A stretch of 21,217 bases of DNA from Gnetum montanum (Eukaryota; Streptophyta; Gnetopsida; Gnetales; Gnetaceae), in assembly GCA_015680685.1 (NCBI GenBank), contig MNCI01034190.1:6020-27236 (forward strand), written 5' to 3'. Under the pieces are notes generated by a model. It saw only the letters and a program-made list of their open reading frames with translations, did not search any database and had not been told where the DNA came from. Positions 8,524-17,981 of the stretch are shown piece by piece. How positions within the stretch are numbered: position 1 is the stretch's first letter; each line of letters starts with the position of its first letter. The translations under genes and the position numbers were made by a program.

Positions 8524-9030
8524 GGAGACACTACCATTGGTAAGGCATCAACAATGATGTACAATCACCAACAGTGAGTAACATGGCACTAGCGATGGTG
8601 GGCAAGCACTAGCAACAATGTGAAAGGGTACTAGAAAAAAATGTGAAAGAGGATTTTTATGTAGGTTTGATGTGGGGAAGAGTGACACATGAGGGCTAGA
8701 AGGATTATGTTATTGCTAGTACAGTGCAAGGAAGGTAGAGATGAGTGAAGATAATAGTAGAGCATGTGAGGTGTAACAATAGGTAACACGATGGTGGATG
8801 GCAATAGAATTGTAGCAATAATGGAAAATGAAGAATAGTAGTTCTGATGGTTAATATGAGGAAGTATTGCATAGTAGGTGAGGGTTTTCAAGGTGCTACA
8901 CTACTATGCAACCTCAATTACTTTAGTGGTAGCTAGGCACTATGGCCCATATTAGGATCTATGCAACCCCTTGAGGGCATGCATAACCCTTTGCAACCTA
9001 ATGAGATCCTTCATATGGTTGAGCAACTAT

Positions 9031-9049
9031 GTGTGTGTGTGTGTGTGTG
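9031..9049. repeat. (GT)n microsatellite
   Basis: Nine and a half uninterrupted GT units. This is an ordinary dinucleotide repeat, likely polymorphic between individuals. Confidence 0.97.
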
Positions 9050-10191
9050 CACATGTGGATGCTAATTGGTTACTAGAATAAGGTTTAAAGCAAATTTATG
9101 TGAAGGGTTGCCAATTTGATAATGAAATTTTGAATTTTAATTTAATTCAAATTTAGTATTATTTAATTAATTATGGTACATTATATGAAAAATTTTCACT
9201 AACCATAACTTCTCAATTGTAGCTCTGATTGAGGTGAATTTGGTATTGTTAAAATTTTCTTGACAAGTCTTATGCAATTAATATAATTTCAAGCTCCAAA
9301 AAACTATGTTAAATTTTCATGATTTTCAAAAACTAAAGTAACCTATTTTATGGAATTTTCCTTAGTAACCTTACTTATGGACAAATATAGAGATAAGGGT
9401 TGTTCTAGTTGGTGTACTTAATTTGCAGGAGAAGGTTAGCAAAGTATAATATCTTATTATAAACTAACAAGCATTAGGCTTTCTACCAAACCCTTACTAT
9501 TAACACTTATTAGTTAAGTAGAAGGGATCTACAATTAGCGTGAATTCTTTATGTTAATCCAAAATATTTCATTAATAATTGGACCCAAATAGACTAGGGA
9601 TGCTATGTTCTTACTATATTTAAGAATTAGTTTTTTTACAAAGGGTAATTGGGGAAAGGATTAATAACATTATGTTAATTTTGTTTAGTTTTATAAATTT
9701 GTTAATGAATCAAAGCTAGGTTAAGGGTATTACATTTATTACCATGTTAGAAAATTAGGTCTCTATGGAAAGTAGGATCCTATAATACGGTAAAGTCCTA
9801 GAAGACTAATTTATAGGAGGATCATTCTTATAGCCTTTTGGGAATGACTCTAAGGATTACTGAAGTTATCTTCCTAAATTAAGACCTAATCGTTTGAATT
9901 CTTAATTACTAAAGAAAAATCTAATACAATTGCCAAATATGTAAGAGTTAGCTAGATTGATGTTATTCTTATTTTATTGAAGTCTTTTGTAGTTGATGTA
10001 CCTTATTGATGTATAGTAAGATCTTATCAAAGTTTAGTTGTTGATATCCATAGAAGTTAATGGAAAGATATATTTCTTTATTAGTATGATTCATCTTGAA
10101 CATGATGTACCTCTAATAATATATCATGGTTCATGAATCATTATAGCATTATGGTTAGGTCTTGATTCTGATTGGTACTAGGTCATGATTT

Positions 10192-10390
10192 GCTTTGATA
10201 CCAATTGACATCCTATTTACAAACATTAGGAAAATGTTAAATATATGTAATTTGACATTATGCACAGAGAGTATGGTAGAGAAAATGTAGAAGGAAATAA
10301 AAATGAATTTTATTAATAAGAAAAATGTCAAAATAATATATGTATTTGGGTCATGATTTGAGGATTTATTGGGGTTATCTTTCTTTAACA
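10192..10390 (-). mobile_element. doubtful small LTR with iMet-like primer site
   Basis: The minus strand reads TGGTATCAAAGC at 10203-10192, one mismatch from the plant tRNA-iMet primer site. Two bases outside it an LTR-like block could run from 10206 (plus strand TGACATCC) to 10390 (CTTTAACA), giving TG...CA ends and 185 bp. The terminal inverted match is only the TG/CA. I see no second copy and no gag or pol beyond the site toward lower coordinates. It could be the remnant of a copia or TRIM-like element, or chance. Confidence 0.28.
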
Positions 10391-10423
10391 CCTATCCCTT
10401 AAAGGTAATCCAATACTTCCACC

Positions 10424-10428
10424 ATAGT
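10424..10428. repeat. target-site duplication, left copy (ATAGT)
   Basis: ATAGT directly precedes the left LTR and is repeated at 17977-17981 directly after the right LTR. A 5 bp duplication is the norm for Ty3/gypsy insertion. Confidence 0.93.
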
Positions 10429-11415
10429 TGATGAGTAGTGGGTACCCCTACTCCCAACCATACAAATCACAAGCGTTCACACACGATCCGATCAAATTTT
10501 GTTGATGGGACTAGTTGTAGCATCTAGATTATTAAGCATTGATCATAGGACATTGTCTTCCTACTTGAACTAGTGGTAGCTTTGTCACGTATGGTTTAGT
10601 ACAAAGTGAGGCATATGATACTTGATGTTGTTTGGCCTTTAATACTCCTAGTTGTAAACATGATGAAAGCTGAGAATAAAAATATAAATCTAGGTATTGA
10701 AAGTAATGTAAATCTACTCTAGCCAAAAGCGATGAGCATTCATCCTAGCTTATCATACATGCCTTGGGCTCATGTAACCATTACTAAGTTACCAAGTGTT
10801 ATGCTACTAGGCAAACCAAACTATAGAACTACTGGGATTACAAAATGATTACACTTAAACACTCAAAACCAATTATACTCATTCCTCTTTAATAATGAAC
10901 AAGAAAGTAAAGTACTTGGAAATGTAAATGATTAAACTAAGAAAATAGTAAAAACTATGCTAAGTAAAATAATAAAACTAAGTGGATGCTGCAATGATAA
11001 AAATCAATCTCGATCTTTATTTCTAGACATGAATTATGCCCAAGTACACTTTACTCAAATAAAGATTTTGTACAACTGCTCAACACCACATTGTAGGCAT
11101 TCATTCTATCACTAAAGCTATGAAAATAAACTGCAAGAGTCTACTTAATGATGAAATGAAACTTCTTTGGATCATGCCCCTAAGTGCTATATTTATAGGC
11201 AGGCATGCATCCCACGATATTAGATATTTGATGACATAGCATGTGCTACAATATTAGATATGTGATATCATAGTTAACCAAAAATTAAATTTTTTGTAAA
11301 ACACATGCAATGTAGCATTTACAATGTAGCAACCAACTATGACACTTTGATAGGGGTGCTACAACTCAGATGCAATGTAGCATCTACAATATCTTAGCCA
11401 ACTAATGATTCATCA
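10429..11415 (-). repeat. 3' LTR of the Tat-type element (987 bp)
   Basis: On the plus strand it starts TGATGAG and ends TTCATCA, giving the terminal inverted repeat TGATGA...TCATCA. It aligns along its whole length with 16952-17976. Identity is uneven, above 90% in places (around 10600-10670) and clearly lower elsewhere, mostly transitions. A minus-strand TATA (CCTATAAATA) is at 11190-11199 and AATAAA at 11016-11021. The 38 bp size difference from the other LTR reflects indels, mainly in U3. Confidence 0.93.
11190..11199 (-). promoter_or_regulatory. TATA box of the 3' LTR
   Basis: The minus strand reads CCTATAAATA, also present at the same place in the other LTR (17711-17720). The poly(A) signal AATAAA follows about 170 bp downstream in both copies, as expected for U3-R. 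Confidence 0.6.
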
Positions 11416-11424
11416 TACCCCCAT
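11416..11424 (-). other. polypurine tract of the Tat-type element
   Basis: Directly before the 3' LTR the minus strand reads ATGGGGGTA, with five G in a row in otherwise AT-rich DNA. This is the position and character of a polypurine tract that primes plus-strand DNA synthesis. It is short and interrupted by pyrimidines, probably through mutation. Confidence 0.7.
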
Positions 11425-11661
11425 GATTGACTAAAAACTCATCCTTGAGTTAATAGGATAGGATCAAGCTTTCTTTACAAAATTGGAAAGGTACGAGATT
11501 ATTGACTAACTCTAAATATTGATTGAGTATCAATGCCATAGTTGTGCATACAAAAAATGACATAGTTACATGAAAAAACAAAAAAAAAATTAAAGTGGCT
11601 CGATGTAGTTCATATTTCAGGTAGTGGTAGCTCTTCCATTAGCCTCTTTCCTTTATCATCA

Positions 11662-11952
11662 AGCTTTTGGAAAGTTTCTCCTCTTTTGTCCTTGTCTTCT
11701 TTTTCCATATGTCCTCTCTATTAAGTATGGCATAAAGACTCCTTCAATTTTAAATTTTGCATTGGTCACTTTCTTTTGCTAGAATTGATACATTTCTCCT
11801 AAGTTCCATTCTCCATTGTTGGTTAATGTAGGCCATAAAGGAGACACTTGAAGTTGCACTTTTATAGCTTCTGTGTTGTAAAGGTCTTCCTTTTGGTATC
11901 CTCTTTGGTACCATATATATGCAATCAAGAGTTTAGGATTACCAAAATTTTT
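11662..11952 (-). pseudogene. extra coding-like ORF beside the 3' LTR
   Basis: The minus strand is open for 97 codons apart from one TAG at 11781-11779 (context QF-stop-QKK). It has no ATG near its start and follows a TGA at 11955-11953. Composition is protein-like: IAYIWYQRGYQKEDLYN, TEAIKVQLQVSPLWPTLTN, NNGEWNLGEMYQF, then KFKIEGVFMPYLIERTYG, and a basic tail KRRQGQKRRNFPKA before TGA-TGA-TAA. I recognise no RT, RNase H, integrase or chromodomain signature and cannot assign a function. It lies 240 bp from the 3' LTR, on the element's coding strand, where some Tat-lineage elements are known to carry additional ORFs. It could be such an accessory ORF, a pol remnant, or part of a captured gene. 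Confidence 0.42.
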
Positions 11953-14439
11953 TCATTGGTGCTTAATTTTTCATAATCCTTCTCCTACTCTTAGTTAGAT
12001 CAAGTTCCTATCATCTTATGATTACAGAATTAGAAAAATTTTCAAAAAACAGAATCCCTTAGGTATTATATTATTTAGTTACTTATGACCTTCTTATTAT
12101 TTTCTTGCTTATTATGGCCTAAAATAGTTGGTCTGGTCTATTAGGAGTATGATATAAATCTTTCTAGCCTTAGTTTGATTGATTAACATTAAGATTCTTA
12201 TTATTTCTTTATACTTACCCTTTATAGTATCTTTTGGTGTTAAGAATTTTTGTCTCAAATTTTCAAATTTTTTCTTATATCATGCAATGCAACACCCACG
12301 CACCCTCGCCCCCAACTAACTAAGTTGAGCTCTTTGGGATCAACAAAATTTAAAAAATTTTGAAAATTAGAGCTATGAGGGCAAAGTTATGGCCTTTGGA
12401 AGTTAGTGTGTAAGAGTTCTAACAAACATTAAAAAAAATCTCTTGTTGCAAAATGAGAAAGTGAAAAATTTCACTAACTCCACATGTATATATACTATTT
12501 TTGTATGCATGACATTATAGATCATACATTGTAGATACGACATCATAGGTGCCTACGACATCATAACTACGATGTCATAGTTAAAAAGTTCAAATTTTTC
12601 ATTGATTTCTGTTGAAAAAATAAGCCAAATGGAATGTTTGGAAGATGTAAAGCTTGTTTAGAGGATCATGGACAATGAGTGATGCATAGTTTTTAACAAG
12701 TTAGCGTTCGAGGTTCACGAAGAAGGAATATCAAGAAACAAAAAATTATGGTATCAATAAGAAATGGATAATGAATTTCTAATGTATGAAAAAATTATTA
12801 GATGATATGGAAAGTTTATTAGATGTTTTTGAAGGCACAAGATGATGTGGAATTACTTGGAAAGTATGAAATACAATAGTTATACAAGTGGGTCCTTGCC
12901 AAAGCAAGCTCCAACCCTTAATGCCCTTGTACAACCATGCCTAAAAGTGTCCTTAGGCACTCAAGAAGTTGAATGTAAGACATACCTATCTAGCAAAACA
13001 CACATGTTAGTATTGACATATTGGGAAAATAATGCTATATTTTACAAAACTACAAGTTATGATTAAATATATAGTGAGGTGAAATGGACTATAGAAAGGA
13101 TTGTTGAACTTGGAAGGTGAGGTGTCTTACCATAGGCATATTGAATTCTTATGTTTTATTAGTGGTTAAAGTAATCATTAGCCTTTCTTTCCAAGATTCA
13201 AACAAAGTTTAGACCATTTTCCGATGACATTTCTTTATTTCATCTTTTGGATTTACAACCATAAGACTACGACTATTACAAAGAGTATTACCACTTGGTG
13301 TATTGTCCAAGGAAGGAGATTATTCATTACACTTTTTATTTTTTCTAGATTCTTGAGAAGCCACCTACCTTCAAGCATGGGTAACATGTCTTACTATTGT
13401 GACCCCTAGAAATTTATTCTTTTACATGGATTTTATTTTTGACTGTATCAACCTTACCAAAGAACTATTTTCAGGCATGGGTAACATGTCTTTCTAGTAA
13501 CATGATAAGGTAGCACTTATTGTACTCTTACTTCCATTTTTTGTTAGATATATAAGAATATAATACAACCTAAGGAACAAGATAAAACTAACAAAATTAG
13601 TCCAAGAGAGTCCACAAATCTCCTTGATCTCACATCCTTTACATTCCCACTTGGTTCCTCACTTTTCAATCTAGGCATAATGATCATGAGTTTATTCTTA
13701 TTTTTATGATGGAAAAAATAACATTATGACCATGGTAAAAATCTCTTATTAATGGAATGGATGGATGAATGTTGTGGTTTCACTATACAAATAATCAATC
13801 CTTTATGACTTGATAACATAGAAAAATCTTCACCTTATTGGACTACATCTTGCCATATTCTTGGTATGTGTTATTAGTAATTAAAAATATTTATAAAGAA
13901 AATGAAAACAAAGTATGGAAAAGATGAAAAATATAAAAATGGAAACCAATGAAAAGAATGAAAAATGTTAAAGAATTAAGAAGTTATTAAGAAATTAAAA
14001 AGTATAAAAGAATGGAAAAAATTTATTAAGAAATGTAAAAAGATATATCAAGAAATTAGAAATTAAAAATAATTGTAAGACAAAAATTACTAAAAAATAT
14101 TTATTAATTCCTAAATCAAGATAAAACATCTTCTCCAAAACTGAATTCATGGGCAAGTCTTCAGAAAATGCACCATAGTTTCCTTGGATCATACACTTGA
14201 GGTTTGTCACTTACCATTCTTAGTGATTTAGTTTTTCAGTTATCATTCCATATAATTATGATGGTAATTTAATTTTTATCATCTAAGTCCTTACTTCCTC
14301 TTTTTATTAGTGTATGATTTTGATTTAGTATTTCCATTTGTAAGTTCTTAGTTGGGATCATTTTCTTAGAATGGGAATTAATAAATGGTTAAGATTGCTC
14401 CATGCATGTTTTGGACAATTGAAGGTTCTTAGTTGTTGG
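11953..14439. other. interior of the Tat-type element with no recognised coding
   Basis: This 2.5 kb holds no motif that I can match to pol on either strand. Plus-strand frames at 12842-13066 and 13224-13409 have no recognisable features. Around 12286-12320 the phrase tgcaacacccacgcaccctc resembles the start of plant gypsy LTRs (compare TGTAACACCACACCC at 5655) and may mark a nested fragment. A 26 bp repeat spaced 100 bp is at 13371 and 13471. From about 13880 to 14110 the plus strand is very A-rich with repeats near attaagaaatt. Confidence 0.55.
13371..13496. repeat. 26 bp direct repeat, 100 bp spacing
   Basis: A 26 bp unit (tcaagcatgggtaacatgtc plus ttacta) at 13371-13396 recurs with two mismatches at 13471-13496. 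The intervening DNA is not repeated. Confidence 0.85.
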
Positions 14440-16819
14440 TCACTGGGTGTCTTTTGGTTTAGTGGCCACTACTTTCTCTTGTACACATACTTGTTTTTTA
14501 CATTTTTTGTGGACTGGTGTAATGACTATGTTGACATTCTGGAAGGTTGGTCCACAACTGCATCCTTCTTTTCGAGTAGTAATGCATGGAATTTCTTGTC
14601 TCTCCACAGTGATAGGTTCATTTGTTATGTTATTCACTAGAGTGGTAATGGGTGCTGGCCCTTGCGTAGGATTGGAAGACATTATTTTGGTAAGGAAGGG
14701 TGTTTCACCCATATGGCCTAGTGCTAGTTTTCATGAGCTAGTAAGTCTACAAGTTTTATTCTCATTTGTGGAAATTGTTCTAAAGAAAGGACATTTTCGA
14801 GACTATGGTTAAGATCTACTAGAATTATCATTTACGTGTATGTTTGTAGCACAAGTGGCATTTTCCTATTGATGTTGTGGTAACAATCCTTCCTATGTTG
14901 TTGGTGGTGACATATGGTGGAGGGAATTATGAGAATATTGAGGATGTCATGGTAGATAAGATGTTTGAGATGGTGATCCCATACGAGATGCTGCAGGTTA
15001 ATGATATTCGAAAGAGTGATAGTAGTGATTCAAGGTAATGGAGGTAGAACCATTTGGAGAAATAGGTTGTTGAACATAGTAGTCATACAAGTCAGACTAG
15101 CAATAAGGGTATTACTAGTTTGTTGATGGCATCCCCCACAACTGTGGGCTTGGCCATTGTGGATGATAGTAGTGTTGAGGTTGATAAGAAATCCCACTAG
15201 AATAGTATAGTTAGTTGTAGGATTGTTTATAATTACCTTGTGAGTAAGGTAATTTCCTAAGCATTTTCTTTTGTATGAACTTTGGATTCAAAGCAAAATC
15301 CCCAAAATCTTGTAGATGTAACATAACTGGGAAATAGCCCTTTGGATGGTCATATTGGTAGATGTCACATCCATCATCCTCTTTTGTAGTTGACTCTATA
15401 TCCTCTTCTACTACAGCTATTTTTCCTTTTTGCCGATAAGTGATCCTACCTGATGCTTTGTTCATTTTCCTCTTCTAATTTTGATCACTTGATCCTTTTT
15501 TTGCTACCCTCTCTATGGTTTTCATGTAGGTTGTAACTTAGTCATTTATCAAATCCCACATTTTATCTATGCTTGCTTCAAGTTCAATGATAAAATTTTG
15601 TATTGGCAAGGTTTGTTGTGAAATCATCTCATCAACAACTACCTTTTTTTCCTCATCATAGCTATGGATCCTCTTCTTTTAAAGAGTTGGATCCTAGTTA
15701 TATTCCTCTACATTGTCTCTTTTACATAGCTCTCCTTCTTCTTTCACCACCCGCTCAACTAGCCTTTATATCTAATGGCCTTTTAATTCAGATAACTGAC
15801 CTTGGGCATAAATCCCAAGGGTCTCCCTTATTTTATTATAAAGTCCATCTATGATGTGGAGAAGATGCTCTTTTTGAAAAAAACCATGACGTAGACATCT
15901 ATGTAGTAGAGAATAATATCTATCCAAGGTCACATCCAAGGATTCATGTTGTTCTTACTTCCATTCTTAGATTTGTTTTCTTAGGTTGAACACTCTCACA
16001 TAAGTTTGGTATTTTTTGTTGACAAACTCCAGCATTGTGAACCACCAGTGGATTGAATTTAGTTCCAATTATCTATACCAACTTTAAGCTTCATCTATTA
16101 GTGTCCTAAGAAAGAGCTTAAGCTTTTTCCACTCACTCTTGATGTTCTACAAGTACAAGCATCATGGAAGGCTTCTAAGTGATGTTGTGGATTAGAGTTA
16201 TAGCCTCTCACAAATTTAGGGATGTTATTCATATTAAGAATTTTGATGCAACTTTCCCTTTGATGCTTGTGGGATATTCTAATTGCCTTCATTATCTATG
16301 TCATGCTCCTAGTAGCCAATAACAATTCATCATCATTAGACATGTCATGGTGAAGATTTCTATTTCTATCTATTTGATTATTATGATCTCGGCTATGCTC
16401 ACTTTAATGATCTCATCTATTTCTATTTCTATCTTCACTTTGACCCCTTAGTGTATCTCTATTTATATACCTACATTCATCTTCATCAAAACTAGACGTT
16501 GAAGAGGAAGAGGAAGATGAAGAATTGGGAGAATCACCATCGCTCTTATATCTTCCCCCATGGTCTCTTGATTTATCTTTTCTAGGTTTAGAGTAGGTCC
16601 TAGGCCTTGAGACCCTCCTTGTTCTAGGACTTACTCCATCTCCTCTAGAATTATCTGCATGAGTTAAACATAGTCTTTGAGTGTTGTAAGGGTTTAAATG
16701 AGCATAGGAAATGCTTGCTTGTGGTTTTTTACTCTAGCTTTCCTTAATATAGATCCTATCATTTTACCTAGCAGGTTTTTCATCATATGATGCATTCTTC
16801 GCATAAGAGAAGAAGCCAT
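14440..16819 (-). pseudogene. Tat/Athila-type gag, decayed
   Basis: The probable start is the ATG at 16819 (MASSLMRRMHHMMKN), about 110 bp after the primer site. After a frameshift, an open frame from 16733 gives an Arg-rich segment (SRGDGVSPRTRRVSRPRT), a Ser run with DEDE near 16530-16490, and the gag domain start NIPKFVRGYNSNPQHHLEAF with FHDAC. A second shift near 16140 leads to the rest of the core: EWKKLKLFLRTLIDEA, SIHWWFTMLEFVNKKYQ, ESLDVTLDRYYSLLHRC, RHGFFQKEHLLHIIDGLYN. These match the W-x-x-L, F-x-x-KY, ESL and C-x-x-HG-F pattern of this gag family. The same frame continues through 15465-15211, a Tyr/Pro/Gln-rich linker, and 14712-14440, where CITTRKEG may be the gag-protease junction. 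Stops are frequent. Plus-strand frames over this region are shadows. Confidence 0.85.
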
Positions 16820-16930
16820 GGTTTTATTTGATAATGTGTGTGACAAAAAATATTAATATTTTCTAAAAGGTAAATCATTAATATTTTCACAGTGATTATT
16901 TATAATCTATCTAATCTAGATAACTAGCAC

Positions 16931-16950
16931 CATCTCCGGAAACGGTGCCA
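16931..16950 (-). other. primer-binding site, tRNA-Asp type
   Basis: The minus strand reads TGGCACCGTTTCCGGAGATG. The sequence complementary to plant tRNA-Asp, used by Athila/Tat-type elements, is close to TGGCGCCGTTGCCGGGGA; there are three mismatches over those 18 bases. One base separates it from the LTR end at 16952, so the LTR at 16952-17976 is the 5' LTR. Confidence 0.88.
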
Positions 16951-16951
16951 A

Positions 16952-17976
16952 TGATGAGCGATGGGTATCGATGTGTCCAACCATACGAATCACAAGCATT
17001 AACACACAATTTGGTTAAATTCAATAAATGGGACTAGTTGTGGCATCTAGATTGTTAAGCAGTGATCGTAGGATGTTGTCTTTTCAGTTGGACTAATAGT
17101 AGCTTTGTCACTTATGGTTTAGTCCAAAGTGAGGCATATGATAATTGATGTTGTTTGGCCTTTAATAATCCTAGTTGTAAACATGATAGAAGTTGAGAAT
17201 AGAAATATAAGTCTAAGTAATAACGGTAAAGTAAATCTACTCTAGCCTAGAGTGATGAGCATTTGGTCCTATTTTATTGTACATGCCTTGGGCTCATGTA
17301 ACTATTACTAGGTTACCAAGCATTATGATACTAGGTGAACCAAGCTATAACACTACGATTACCAAATTATTACACTTAAATGCTCAAAACCTGTTGTACT
17401 CATTCTGCTTGACTAATGAACAAGAAATTAATGTAATTGTAAATGTAAATAATTAAACTAAGAAAATAGTAAAAAATATGCTAAGTAAAATAATAAAATT
17501 AAGTGGATGTTGTAATGATGAAAAGTAATCTTGATCTTTATTTCTAGACATGAATTGTGTCCAAGTATACTTCACTCAAATAAAGATTTTGTACAACTAC
17601 TCAACATTACACTATGGGCATTCACTCTATTGCTAAAGCTATGAAACAAAACTATAACAGTCTACCTAAGGATGAAATTAAACTTCTTTGGATCATGTCC
17701 CCAAGTGTTGTATTTATAGGTAGGCACATATCCTGTGAGATCGGACATTTGACGACGTAGCATGTGCTACAACCTCATATATGCGATATTGGAGCTATAA
17801 TATTGGATATGTGATATCATAGTTGATTAAAAATTAACTTTTTCACAAAACACATGCAACATAGCATCTATAGTATTGTAGATGTGACATAGTAGCCAAC
17901 TAAGGTGACAACGCAGATGCGATGTAGCATCTATGACCTAGCATCTATGATATCTCAACCAACTAATGATTCATCA
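16952..17976 (-). repeat. 5' LTR of the Tat-type element (1025 bp)
   Basis: It starts TGATGAG and ends TTCATCA on the plus strand, the same ends as the LTR at 10429-11415. The minus-strand TATA (CCTATAAATA) is at 17711-17720 and AATAAA at 17537-17542. U3 (17976-17745) holds degenerate repeats of tagcatctatga, exact at 17925-17936 and 17939-17950, with a variant at 17862-17873. Confidence 0.93.
17711..17720 (-). promoter_or_regulatory. TATA box of the 5' LTR
   Basis: The minus strand reads CCTATAAATA, conserved with the other LTR copy. Transcription would start roughly 30 bp toward lower coordinates and run into gag. AATAAA at 17537-17542 lies in R as expected. Confidence 0.6.
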
Positions 17977-17981
17977 ATAGT
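17977..17981. repeat. target-site duplication, right copy (ATAGT)
   Basis: Exact match to ATAGT at 10424-10428, directly flanking the outer end of the 5' LTR. Confidence 0.93.

Larger units (their letters stand above)
8030..10423. other. intergenic DNA without recognisable gene
   Basis: I see no conserved protein motif on either strand in this 2.4 kb. Frames such as 8631-8891 (minus) have low-complexity, hydrophobic composition and no motif. The segment around 9120-9440 is AT-rich; its phrase accataacttctcaattgta resembles wording common in plant gypsy LTRs, but no LTR boundary can be fixed. The only clear structures are the palindrome at 8502-8523, the GT repeat at 9031-9049 and the possible small LTR at 10206-10390. 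Confidence 0.6.
10429..17976 (-). mobile_element. Ty3/gypsy Tat/Athila-type element, full length, apparently pol-less
   Basis: The 7548 bp element has two diverged direct LTRs (10429-11415 and 16952-17976), a 5 bp target duplication, a tRNA-Asp-type primer site at 16931-16950 and a polypurine tract at 11416-11424. All of these agree on minus-strand orientation. The interior is 5.5 kb. Its upstream half carries a decayed gag of the Tat/Athila kind. The rest (14440-11425, 3 kb) shows no RT, RNase H or integrase motif that I can find, though I recognised those motifs easily in the neighbouring gypsy element. It therefore looks like a non-autonomous gag-only derivative (LARD or TR-GAG class) that would have relied on pol from a related element. 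LTR divergence and the many stops indicate an old insertion. Confidence 0.9.

Noticed and set aside
8631-8891. Minus-strand frame of 86 codons
   Set aside because: Composition is simple (Ser/His/Ile/Leu/Tyr) and derives from a G/A-rich plus strand. There is no motif or supporting context.
12540-12590. Hairpin formed by gacatc and gatgtc motifs
   Set aside because: The complementary arms are only six bases and similar words recur across the Tat-type LTRs, so chance or element composition explains it.
14371-14812. Plus-strand frames of 89 and 121 codons, the longest open frame in the window
   Set aside because: The minus strand here continues the gag reading frame exactly in phase from 16134 through 15465 and 14712, so the plus frames are most simply shadows.
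15603-15854. Plus-strand frame of 83 codons
   Set aside because: It is antisense to the gag core-to-linker frame of the Tat-type element.
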